From Raphanus sativus (lineage: Eukaryota > Streptophyta > Magnoliopsida > Brassicales > Brassicaceae), in NCBI RefSeq assembly GCF_000801105.2, contig NC_079515.1:38759920-38823919 (forward strand): a stretch of 64,000 nucleotides of DNA. The letters are read 5' to 3'. This document shows, piece by piece, positions 46,655 through 56,200 of this stretch; position 1 is the first letter of the stretch; each line of letters starts with the position of its first letter. The notes under the pieces are model-generated. The model was not told the origin of the DNA and made no database searches. It was given only the letters and a program-made list of their open reading frames with translations. A program made the translations under genes and the position numbers.

Positions 46655-46752
46655 AAAGATAATTCGCATATTGAGATCAAAGGCATGAACAGCTTGTGTC
46701 ATCGACTGCAAACTATTCAAATACTGTTTAACCGTCAACTTCCCCGCCAACA
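46655..46752 (-). pseudogene. PAS-kinase exon 1 end, third remnant
   Basis: The minus strand reads AGKLTVKQYLNSLQSMTQAV then HAFDLNMRIIFW and a GTGAGT donor, the same exon end as 19790-19815 but diverged. It is followed downstream (lower coordinates) by intron-like DNA, the copia element and gyrase A. The order PAS exon 1, gyrase A, kinase, ACLB thus repeats that of the left side. Confidence 0.8.
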
Positions 46753-46829
46753 CGTTAATTAGTTTTTTCATATCATTTTTGAATTTTGTGTTATCCAAAA
46801 CGACTTCAGTTTTTATTTATTAGAGCCAT

Positions 46830-46896
46830 ATAATTAAATGGGCCTAAGACCCATTAACACAAAATAACCCTAGTTCTCCGCGCCGCTATAAATACA
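46830..46896 (+). promoter_or_regulatory. Promoter of the HSP20-like gene
   Basis: A palindromic pair of site II words (ATGGGCC and GACCCAT) at about 46837-46854, an ACCCTAG telo-box-like word near 46867 and CTATAAATA at about 46886-46894 precede the ATG at 46973 by 80 bases. Spacing fits a TATA promoter. Confidence 0.55.
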
Positions 46897-46972
46897 CGGC
46901 ACTAACACCCTCATTAATTTCTCTCTCTTTCTATACTTTCCATAGCGACCCCATAACGAGAAGACAGCAATA

Positions 46973-47554
46973 ATGGGTGGGGCATTCAGCCTTCTCGAAA
47001 AGAAACTCCCTCGGTTCGCATTTCCCGACAGCGACTGGCCCGAGAACTTCCCACCGATTCGTAAATCTGCTTTTTTTTTTGTTCTTTCCCTACGTTTGTC
47101 GACTAAATTGTTTTTTTTTTTAATACATCGACTAATACTTTTGTCGTTTTTGTCTTTTGTTCTAGCAAACAATCGTTTCCAAAAAAGTGGTAACCTTGCT
47201 GTTTACGAAGTGAAGGAGACGAACGCAGGGTGCATCATGAAAGTTGACGTTCCAGGATGCTCCGAAGCAGGTCTCAGCTGGTGGGTGAAGGACAACAACA
47301 TCCTGTTCTTTGCGGACGAATCCCCCCTGGGGCCATTCGAGGGAAGAAGATACGGTGGCACCCTCGTTTTCGATTCAGACTCTTACATGGTGAAGCGTGC
47401 GCATGTCTGGTACGAACCAGGCGTTATGTATATCAACGTTCCGAAGATCCCAGGTAAAGAGTCCCACGAGTATCACTTCGAGGTCTCCGAGCAGATGCTG
47501 CTTCTCGAAAACAGCACTTCTGCTGCTGCAAAGGAGTTTCACGGGATCGAGTAA
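46973..47554 (+). CDS. Small HSP20/alpha-crystallin-like protein
   Basis: Two exons, 46973-47060 and 47166-47554, join in frame to 158 residues with a GT..AG intron of 105 bases. The start is MGGAFSLLEKKLPRFAFPDS. The C-terminal part has an alpha-crystallin-like beta sandwich pattern: YEVKETNAGCIMKVDVPGC, VKDNNILFFADESP, GPFEGRRYGGTLVFDSD and KAHVWYEPGVMYINVPKI-like ending in an IPG motif. It resembles the divergent HSP20-like family of Brassicaceae (Arabidopsis 14.7-kDa class). A holdase role is inferred from the fold only. Compared with canonical small heat shock proteins the conserved C-terminal I-x-I is not clear. The frame is intact although it lies amid pseudogenes; a usable TATA promoter precedes it. 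Confidence 0.78.
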   Translation: MGGAFSLLEKKLPRFAFPDSDWPENFPPIRKSAFFFVLSLRLSTKLFFFLIHRLILLSFLSFVLANNRFQKSGNLAVYEVKETNAGCIMKVDVPGCSEAGLSWWVKDNNILFFADESPLGPFEGRRYGGTLVFDSDSYMVKRAHVWYEPGVMYINVPKIPGKESHEYHFEVSEQMLLLENSTSAAAKEFHGIE

Positions 47555-48189
47555 GCTATTATCCAGATGGTTGTTTCTCGTTTGTTTTCCACTGTCTATT
47601 TTTATCTGTACTAAAAACTTTCGTGTAATAAATCCAGAGGATAATGTTCCTGTGTTAAATTTAGTAGTAATAAATTATAATAATTTTAGATGGTGGGATC
47701 AGTGTTGGTGATTATAATAATAATAATAATAACTTTAGATGGTTGGATCAGTGTTAAAGACTTTGGGAAAGAAAACACAACATCATCAACAGGTTTTGTA
47801 CATTTATATTCCTGATGCAACTTGAAATGCGTTGCAACACTAACTAGACCTAAAGATGTTGGATCTTTGTTAAGGGCTTGCTTTCGTTCATGAGATCCCC
47901 AAATTTTTTTAACTTTTCACTGCACAGTTGATGCCTTAAGAAGGTCTTAAGGTAGGTTCCAACAAGATTTATTCAGAAGTTTGATACTGACTTGAATAGA
48001 CAATGTCCTTGAAACCATGAACTCTCTCTCTCTCTCTCTCTCTCTGGTCTTCAGAGTAAACATGTGCAGCTTTGTTAAAACACAACATCATCAATAAGTT
48101 AAGTTTTGTACATTAATACACCTGATGCAACTTGAAATGCGTTGCAGCATTAAGTACAGCTAAAAGATGTAGGATCATTTGTTCAAGAT
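47555..48189. repeat. Duplicated galactokinase 3' flank
   Basis: Two related segments, about 47772-47880 and 48079-48185, share AACACAACATCATCAA, TTTTGTACATT and CTGATGCAACTTGAAATGCG in order. The second borders the galactokinase remnant and so looks like its 3' UTR; the first is a displaced copy. A (CT)12 run lies at about 48021-48045. Confidence 0.65.
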
Positions 48190-48990
48190 TGATGGTAACT
48201 TCTCCTCGGCGATTTTCTCAATCTCCTCAGCCGTATATGGTTCTTCTTTCAGATACTCTTGCATCATATACATACATAAAGGTCACAGCTAAATAAACAT
48301 AATGTAGTCAGTTTTAGCAAGAGAATGATTGTTAAGAGTGTACCTTAACAGCTAGAACATGATCAGAGGAGCCAAGATCACCAACAAATGACAAAACATA
48401 ATCCTTCCACATCAGAAAGAGTCTTAACTTTTGATATAGCTTCTTTTGGTTCCATTCCAAGCTTAATGCCAAGTATGATCTACGAACTCCACATGTTAAC
48501 AAAGTTATAATAACTTATGATATATGACTTAACCGAAGCAAGTCGACATTCAACGACCCTTTTATTGAAATGCTTAGCAGCTATGACCCGCCTTCTGAGA
48601 CTCTGCAAGAGAGTTTGCAACTACAAACCTCCCACCAGCAGGGAGTTTCACATCAGTTGCACTTACTGGGTTGAAGTCAGTAAGCTTAGCAAATCCAGTT
48701 TTAGCCATAATAGAGACTGCCTGTTTCGACAAAATGGAATTTAATAAAGCAGAAACAGAGATAACTTTAGGTGCAGTGGTAGCAGTGGCGGATCTAGAAA
48801 TTACTTTGATCCGGGGCATTACATATAATTTATCAATATATCAACAGGGGTATTTGTATAAAAATTGAAAAAATACACTGAAATTTTGAAAAACCATGGT
48901 GGGCAACTGCCCCACCCCTTTCCCATCTATCTCCGCCACTGAGTGGTAGTGACTCACCTGATCAAACAAACTCTGCATCAAAAACAGAGG
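48190..48990 (-). pseudogene. Galactokinase (GAL1-like) fragment
   Basis: Minus-strand blocks are DQ|AVSIMAKTGFAKLTDF (48650-48719), [40 protein letters not shown] (about 48410-48475), LGSSDHVLAVK (about 48340-48380) and EYLKEEPYTAEEIEKIAEEK (48195-48255). They follow the order of plant galactokinase, which phosphorylates galactose. A frameshift interrupts the LCVSF-like block near 48395, one exon is shortened after AESQKA, and the N-terminal half with the GHMP signature is absent. It corresponds to Arabidopsis At3g06580, consistent with the local collinearity. An intron holds a MITE (48783-48941). Confidence 0.85.
48783..48941. mobile_element. hAT-type MITE with AGTGGTAG duplication
   Basis: Ends CAGTGGCGGAT and ATCTCCGCCACTG form terminal inverted repeats, and the 8-base direct repeats AGTGGTAG sit at 48775-48782 and 48942-48949. 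The 159-base interior is non-coding. This terminus is common in plant hAT elements. Confidence 0.93.
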
Positions 48991-49562
48991 AGTAGTGGCA
49001 AGTACAAGAAACAAACAACTCTGTATCAAAAACAGAGGATAGCTGGATAGGCAAAGACAAGAAACAAGTAGCGTTAAGAAAGCACAATAAATCAAGGAGA
49101 TTCGTAATAATTAAAGGTTATAGTCTTCTTGCAAGGATTACTTGTGTCCCAAGCTTCTATCTACTTGGTTTGGAAGGAAAGAAACGCAAGATTACACACT
49201 GCCTCATCACTGGTTCTTCTACATTCTCATCATCACATTCCAACGATTCTATATTATTTTATTATGCAAAGTTAGATGCGTTTATGGAAATGTAACTTTT
49301 TACTGAGGAATTGTGAAAGTTGTCAAATACAACAAAATTGAGATAATGAGATGTACCAGAGTATGGGAGTTTACAAAGAAAACAAAACTATAAAATACCA
49401 AAAAGAAAAGTATAAGCCTAACCGCAGGAGGGGGATACGATTTAATAAGATGACAAGAAGTGTATTAATGACTTGATTACTTGGTTTACAAGACATCTTC
49501 CAGTGAGTTATATTACTTAACGCTCTTCTATTCGAATGTGTGCCTGCAATAATTTAGTCACA
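48991..49562. other. Spacer between galactokinase and kinase remnants
   Basis: Contains a short imperfect duplication of ATCAAAAACAGAGGA near 48976 and 49026. No gene was seen. Confidence 0.35.
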
Positions 49563-50228
49563 GCTTAATTTTGAGAAACAGTTTGCTTCAAGAACAATTG
49601 TATACTTCTTTTGCAGATCTTTTAGCCTTTGAGAAGAGAGTTTGTCAAGTAAGTCGGCGCGAGTAGCTTGCGACTGTATTGTATACTTCCTTTGCAGATC
49701 TCTTAGCCTCTCCGTCAGTTCTTGGAATGTGGGTCTCAGCTTTGCATCGCTGCCGTGCAGAACAAACATTTATATATAGAATAAAGTCTCACCATTAGAC
49801 GTCTAATACGTAGAACAACTAAATCAAATAGAACCGTAATAATTAAAGGTTATATTATAATTCTAGCAAGGATTATGTTTATGTGGTGTAATCAATATGT
49901 TAAAAAGCTTACCTGTGCCAACAGCTCTGGATTAATGAGATCCAAAGAGGACCAATGTCCTTTGGAATTTCCAGCCTCTGGTTCATGAACCCCACAGCTC
50001 CAACCACCTGCATAGAGTTGAGAGTTTCCCATGGGATCTTCTCCGTGGCAAGCTCCCAGAGTACTACTCCAAAGCTGTAAATATCAGACCTGTATCAATG
50101 GTTTAGAATAGCTAGTTAGCTTACAAGGCTTGGAAGAACGATTAATCAAAGGGAACTTAACCAAACAGAACACGAGAATATACTTTTCATCAGCAGACTC
50201 ATTTCGAAGCACTTCTGGTGCCATCCAC
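49563..50228 (-). pseudogene. PAS-Raf-like kinase, C-terminal catalytic part (inverted)
   Basis: On the minus strand the blocks are PEVLRNESADEKY (50160-50220), SFGVVLWELATEKIPWETLN (about 50020-50085), VGAVGFMNQRLEIPKDIGPL (49950-50010) and SDAKLRPTFQELTERLRDLQ (49690-49750), followed by a C-terminal tail with a duplicated LRDLQRKYTI / LKDLQKKYTI segment. These are kinase subdomains VIII-XI with introns in place. The upstream half of the kinase is cut at 50228, where the sequence joins an inverted piece of PAS domain. The part left is well preserved compared with the other remnants. Confidence 0.82.
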
Positions 50229-50355
50229 TGAAACAACGTTGAGCAATGTTCATGGCAAAGGCAGCATGAAGAAGCAGTTGGGCAGAACCCAATTAATGTT
50301 ATGGTAGATGATCGGGATGCTGCCTCTGCCATGAACATTGCTCAACGTTGTTTCA
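50229..50355. repeat. Foldback at head-to-head kinase junction
   Basis: The segment 50229-50266 (TGAAACAACGTTGAGC...) is the reverse complement, with one mismatch, of 50317-50355 (...GCTCAACGTTGTTTCA), with a 50-base loop. Both halves are PAS-domain coding sequence (AAFAMNIAQRCF). The foldback lies exactly where the minus-strand kinase meets the plus-strand PAS fragment. Confidence 0.9.
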
Positions 50356-51950
50356 ATGGAGAGACCTGGACCGGTGAGTTTCCTGTCAGGAACAAATCAG
50401 GGCAGAGATTTTCAGCTGTCACTACGTGTTCACCCTTTTACGATGATGCTGGTTCTCTTGTTGGCATCATTTCTCTCACGAGTAAGTCAGCGCCGTATCT
50501 GCACCCCATAATCTCTTTGGCTAAGTTAAAGGCAAAAAAACAAGGTGAAACAAACTCTAGCCCTGTAAGTAGTTTCGTATCAAAACTTGGTTTGGAGTCG
50601 TCCAAAGGAGCTGTTTTATCGAAACCTGGCCCTGACTCTCATCAGCCTGTACAAGCAGTTATAGCATCAAAGATATCAGATATGGTTAGTACAATTTTCT
50701 TAATTAGGTTGTGAAATCTTGTCACCTTTTTATTTGATATTTTGTATATTTTTGATGACTAGTGTTAAAACTCACATGCATTCAAGGTGAGCAACAAGGT
50801 CATGCCAAAAATGCAAGCAGGTGATAGTAATGGTGGTGCAACACTCTCTGAGGGGGTCTTTGGTGCTGCTCTCTCTGAGCCAAGGGACGATGCATCGGCA
50901 AGTGGTGCCAGCATACAAAGAGGGGGTTTTATATATTCTCCTTATGGTGTGTTCAAATATGATGAGAAGAATAAAAAAATGTCTCACCAGATTAATCCAT
51001 GTTCCTCTGATAGTAAGAAGTCTAGCAGTAATAAGGGAAGTAGTTTGTGGTCACCAATTTCAGAAAAGCAGAAGCATTTCTAGTAGGACAAGGTAAGTTA
51101 TTCTCTTAGACATAGTAACTTGTTTGTGTACAAATACATCCGTTATAACAGCATATATTTTACTAACTATCCTGTCTCTGTGCTGCTAACATGCTCCAGT
51201 AATGTTTTTCTTACAGGTTCATGTGGAACTGTTTACCGCGGTTTCTGGTTTGGATCTGTACGCATTTTTTGGATATGCATGGGTTGATTCATTCACAAGT
51301 TATCTGATCTTGTGAGAGTTGTTAATATCACTGCAGGTTGTAGCTCTAAAATTGTTCTCCAAAGAAGACTAGCTATCCTGAAGAAGTTATTCAGTCTTTT
51401 AGACAAGAGGGGAGTAGTACCCTGGGAGCTTGCCACCGAGAAGATCCCATGGGAAACTCTCAACTCTATGCAGGTATTGTTTTTATAGATACAAACTACG
51501 AAAAGAAAGTGTCTCCATGAAGAGATACACACACGTATCAAATACTCAAAGATGCTTAATTTGAAATATCTACAGGTGACGGAGCTGTGGGGTTCATGAA
51601 CCAGAGGCTAGAAATTCCAAAGGACATTGATCCTTTTTGGATCTCATTAATGCAGAGCTGTTGGCACAGGTAAGCTTTTTAACGTATTGATTACCTCATA
51701 ATAAGAATATATAGAGTAAATAACCTTTTTAATTATATTTACGGTTCTCATTGATTTAGATGTTCGACGTATCTGACAGCTAATGCTTGACATTAATCCG
51801 TGTTTCTTTTTTTTGGTTTCTTTGTCCAACACTGCAGAGATACAAAGCTCAAAGTTCAGACCCACATTCCAAGAACTGATGGAGAAGCTAGGAGATCTGC
51901 ATGGAGGTTAAAGGGGCTGCTGGCTTATGAGTAACTAGTACGGATTTATT
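50267..51950 (+). pseudogene. PAS-Raf-like kinase, PAS to C-terminus with kinase deletion
   Basis: The plus strand begins inside the PAS domain (EAVGQNPINVMVDDRDAASA) and runs through WTGEFPVRNKSGQRF, a linker (SKLGLESSKGAVLSKPGPDS), the serine-rich pre-kinase region (50787-51081, ending at a stop after EKQKHF) and the glycine-rich loop (GSCGTVYRGFWFGS, about 51217-51258). The central kinase lobe is then missing: sequence passes from LKLFSK-like codons with stops to WELATEKIPWETLNSMQ (about 51424-51473) and GAVGFMNQRLEIPKDIDP (51585-51640). Stops and frameshifts occur in several exons. The PAS part is closely similar to 21800-22092. Confidence 0.83.
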
Positions 51951-52137
51951 TTTATCAATATGGCCATTTTTCCAAAAAGAAGTTGATAATAATAGTAAAT
52001 AGTTTTTTTCTGAAAGCTAATAGTAAATAGTTATCATCAAGCTTTGTGATTTAGAAATCCAGAGTAATTTTATTATATCTTAAAAACAAAAACAAAAAAC
52101 AAAAGTAAACATCAAAACCAGATAAAGAGCGCTTAAC

Positions 52138-52746
52138 TTAGTCATCCAAAAACAATAAGATGAGGAAAGTTGCGGCCAACTCACAAAGCATACCAATTCC
52201 CAATGCTTTTTGGTCGTAGGAAGAACACAAATAAATGCCAGAAAGACAAAACAACCATACGAAGAAGAGTGTGATCAAAGTATGTCTAGTCTCCATCCTA
52301 AGCTTATCGGATAACTGTATGAGTCCTATCCCTCCCGTGACCAACGAGACGGTGAATAACGACACAGACACAACATACTCTTGCATGTACTCTTTATACT
52401 TTAAAGGCGAACAGATTACCACATAAAAGGCCAACAACGAGATCAAAAACTGAGGAATCCTCTTTATAGATGCAGGGAGCTCCCTGTCTACACTTGCAAT
52501 GAACTCCCTGAAGGGCTGAGATAGAAGATCTGCGAAGACGAAATACCTGAGTAGCATCACTGCGTAGAATGTTATGGCACTCACGGCACAGTCTCTAAAG
52601 AACCGAGACTTTGATGATTCGCAATTGTCTCCAAATGGCCAGAGTAGATTGATTGATATGGCTAGGGCCAAGAGCGAGACTAGAGTCATCATGTACCATA
52701 TTCCTCTGCTTACCATCACATCTCTTTTACTCATTATCTCCATCAT
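52138..52746 (-). CDS. Uncharacterised multi-pass membrane protein
   Basis: A single-exon frame of 202 residues starts MMEIMSKRDVMVSRGIWYMM. Hydrophobic segments occur at about residues 16-35 (WYMMTLVSLLALAISINLLW), 52-70 (AVSAITFYAVMLLRYFVFAD), 96-112 (IPQFLISLLAFYVVIC), 124-143 (VVSVSLFTVSLVTGGIGLIQ), 153-172 (TLITLFFVWLFCLSGIYLC) and 180-200 (GIGMLCELAATFLILLFLDD), so about six transmembrane helices with a short acidic C-terminal end. I do not recognise the family, and it is not obviously related to the membrane protein in the inverted repeat. A TATA box lies at a fitting distance upstream. The start could be the first or second of two adjacent ATGs. Confidence 0.68.
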   Translation of the reverse strand: MMEIMSKRDVMVSRGIWYMMTLVSLLALAISINLLWPFGDNCESSKSRFFRDCAVSAITFYAVMLLRYFVFADLLSQPFREFIASVDRELPASIKRIPQFLISLLAFYVVICSPLKYKEYMQEYVVSVSLFTVSLVTGGIGLIQLSDKLRMETRHTLITLFFVWLFCLSGIYLCSSYDQKALGIGMLCELAATFLILLFLDD

Positions 52747-52820
52747 TCTATTTCTTGGTTTTTGAGACTTAACAGGGATGTGAGGAAGTAGGGTTTCCGA
52801 TCAAGTATCAGGGAGTTGGA

Positions 52821-52832
52821 TTATATATATAG
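52821..52832 (-). promoter_or_regulatory. TATA box of the 202-residue gene
   Basis: On the minus strand CTATATATATAA lies about 75 bases before the ATG at 52746. Confidence 0.5.
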
Positions 52833-53292
52833 ACTGGTTCATGTGCAAGATCTTCGATAATCTCAACTAACTACTGCAAAATCTGACACATCTTATAGCT
52901 TAACAACCGATCAACCTTATATTTTTCCCTTTTTGGTTGTATATATATATACATCTTTATTTAAATATCTTAGCTTAATCCTCTTAAAAATAAATCACAT
53001 TTTAGGATCTAGTTTTCAAATTCAAAACCAAAAGTTCATGGATTCACATATCCTATATATTCCACAAAAAGAGAATATTACAATTATTCATTTCAAGTCA
53101 CAAATAACAAATTCATTATACTCGAAATAAAAGTCAAGTCACAGAAACAAGTTATTATCAAGTCATAACAAAAGAACTCAAAACTGTTGCTCAGAATCAA
53201 ACCGTATTTCACACCAGTTATTAGTTTAATACTAACAGAAACAGGAGACATCAAAATTGGGAATCTAAAGTTTTGTAGCAAACAGAGGTTAC
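52833..53292. other. Spacer and 3' region of the UTP10-like gene
   Basis: AT-rich DNA between the promoter of the 202-residue gene and the stop of the UTP10-like gene. No other feature. Confidence 0.4.
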
Positions 53293-56200
53293 TCAGAGGA
53301 GTTGCGCCAGATCTTCACCGCTCATCTTTTCCAACTGAGTGATGATATCTTGAGACAGAGACTTGACAGACAGATCAACGTCTTCCAGCAGTTCACCTAA
53401 GAATGGAATGGTCTCAGCTAGCAAGACTAGATACTCTTCTTTCAGATTATCCATCATCTGTTTCACGCTCCTCAAACTCAACATCCTCGCACGCAACTTC
53501 TCACTCCTTGTTTGCATTAGCACCTGAACCAAAAGTAAGATTTTTAAGACGATTAAACCAAAAACTCATTGTTGTGAACCATTATGAAGTAAACGGAGAC
53601 AAAGGTTTACCTCGTGGTTCAGCGGTTTCCAGAGAAGATCAGAGCCAGAGGCTACTGCCAATTGACCAATGCATGAAACCAACAACTCATCAACCTCTTC
53701 TACAGTTGGTACATGTGGATGTTCCTTTAAACCAGATGGCGGTTCAACAACAAGCTGAGATACTATAGGCTTCAGTAGCACCTGTGGAGAAGAATACAAT
53801 TTGTATCAAAAATCTAATCCTCCAAGAAAAAAAGATACAAGCAGACATGAAAAGTCATAAGAAAAGTGACCTGGAAGTTGTTTGCGTCGAGGAACTTCAA
53901 ACTTCCAGTATCATGCAAAAAGCAGTTCTTCAAAGAAGAAAGCACCAACGCCCTAAGATGCCAGCTTTTTGGTGGTATAGCGTCATCTGATTCTTGAAGT
54001 TTGGCTTTCTTTTTCTTCCTTGTTGATACTGATGCTCCAGCACTGGTGAGATGCGATACAATACTGTCAAGCATGAACTTGAAATATGGTACAAAGATCG
54101 ACCTGCATTACACAACAAGAAAAATTGAAGTAAGTTTCCCAATATTCAAGAAGGTTATGCAAATATGGGATCACAGCTCTTAGACGTGATTGTTTACTCA
54201 CAAGTGACTCTCACAGAGTCTATTCACTAGACCATAGAAAGAGATAGATCTGTCGACGCTCTTATTCTCATTCCCAGATCCATCTACAATATCCGACTCT
54301 GCCCAATCAATACTTCTTATAAAGAGGGGTTTAAACTCAGACTCAGTTAGCTTCTTTGTGAGTGTAACCGTCGCATTGATTACACTTTTCTCCGCAACAT
54401 CAACATTCTGAATCGTTGCTGGATTTTGGCGTCTAATATCTAGGGCAACTAAGCATTGGTCGAAAATCTTTGCATGGTTGCAAACAATAGATGCTCTATC
54501 CATTTTTGCAACCAGGTTTTCTAGCATGTCAAAAGCAATCACCAAACTTGCGTCGCCACAAGAAACAGCCTCATCGTATATTCGCAGAAGAGGTTGCAGA
54601 GTGAGGCGAACCTGGAAGAAGGGTAATTATTATTAAGATCGCTACTACAAGCAAGAAAAAAACAGATTAATATAACTATGTGAAAAACTCACTGGTATTT
54701 TTTCAGTAAGGAGTCTCCTAATGGCATTGGCTTTGGACTTGAGATTCTTGTCGAAGTCAGAAACATATTCAGGATGCAGAACCATGAGTCTAATGATATC
54801 CCCAAGATGAGGATTCAGGAAACCTCCAAGTTTATCAATCACTGCTTCCAAAGTGACTAGAACAGACAGCATCACCAACTGTTCCTCCGCTGCTGCGTTT
54901 CCAGTTGTTGATGCAGATGACACTTCGCGAGATTGTTGTACCAAATTTTTCATTATTCGTGGAAGTTCAACGAGCGCCTTTGGTCCAAGAACATTGATCA
55001 ATGCACCAGTTGTACGAAGGCAGCTTGAAGAAACTCCCAGATTCTTTGAGCTGATGCCTTCTGCAACAGATGCAAGACACTTGCTGAAGATCGGATGACC
55101 AGAGGGAAGCCTGCTAGCCAAAACTTCCAGTGTAGAAATGGCAGCTCGTTTAGCTGGAACACCCGACTCATCATCTGTCTCAATAATTACATTGACGATT
55201 TCCTCACACATCTTCCCGAAAGCTTCAACAGCAGCCTCATCCAGGTTCAACCAAGGATTTCCTCTTTTCTGATTGGGGAGCCTTCTCTTGTGTTTCAGTT
55301 TAGATGTAGAGGAGTCCTTAGCTCTAGTACTTATAAGCCCAAGTACCTGCATCCCCAAAAAAAATAGCATATCAAAGAACGCCATTTTGCCAAGGCCTCC
55401 AAAACTCTGATCGAAACTAAGGTAATCAAGCCTCAAAGGATCCGGATAGCAATGCTACTTACCAGGGCAAACAAAAGAACTTCTATTTTATTGCTCTAGT
55501 ACGGAAATAATAAACTGTAAGCGGTTATAATGTATACCTTTCTAGTTCCATTACTATCTGAATGCTGTTGAAGCAAGCTAGTAACAACTCTGAAATATAT
55601 AGACAGGTCCATAACTCCCGTGACAGTCATCAAGACATCATTTACACGCATTCTTATTTCCTTTCTAACCGCAGAAGTCACATCTTTCTCCTTTGTGGAA
55701 TCAACAGCTTGCAGAAGAAGTATACAACCCTCCATAAGCTCCTGTAGTTTTTGCTGAAAATTTCACAAATGCGTTAACTAAAATGGACATTTAAGAAAGC
55801 ACACAAACAGAGCAACAAAGTAATAAACAGAAGTTTAGAAATAAAAATTTGAATGACAACAAAATTGGAAGAGTGTTACCTGAATGCCAACTGAAACATT
55901 ATTTCTTGGTTCAAGTGACACTGCAAACGTAAACTCTGGGTCTTGCAATTTCTGGAATATAAATTCTAAGACAAGCCGCATCTGAAAGAAACATTCTTTA
56001 CTAGAACTGTCTTTGCTGATAGTCTGAAGAAGCATGACCAGGGAAGAGAGCCATGTCGAAGACGTATATTGTTCGCATATTTCCACGGCAAAAGCATACT
56101 CCCACTCCCTCTTAACATCGGATATAAAACTTTCCGAGTTCTGGACATTACTAAGCCAAGCTGGGTCTTTCCTTGAAATCAGAGACTGGAACAAAAGGAC

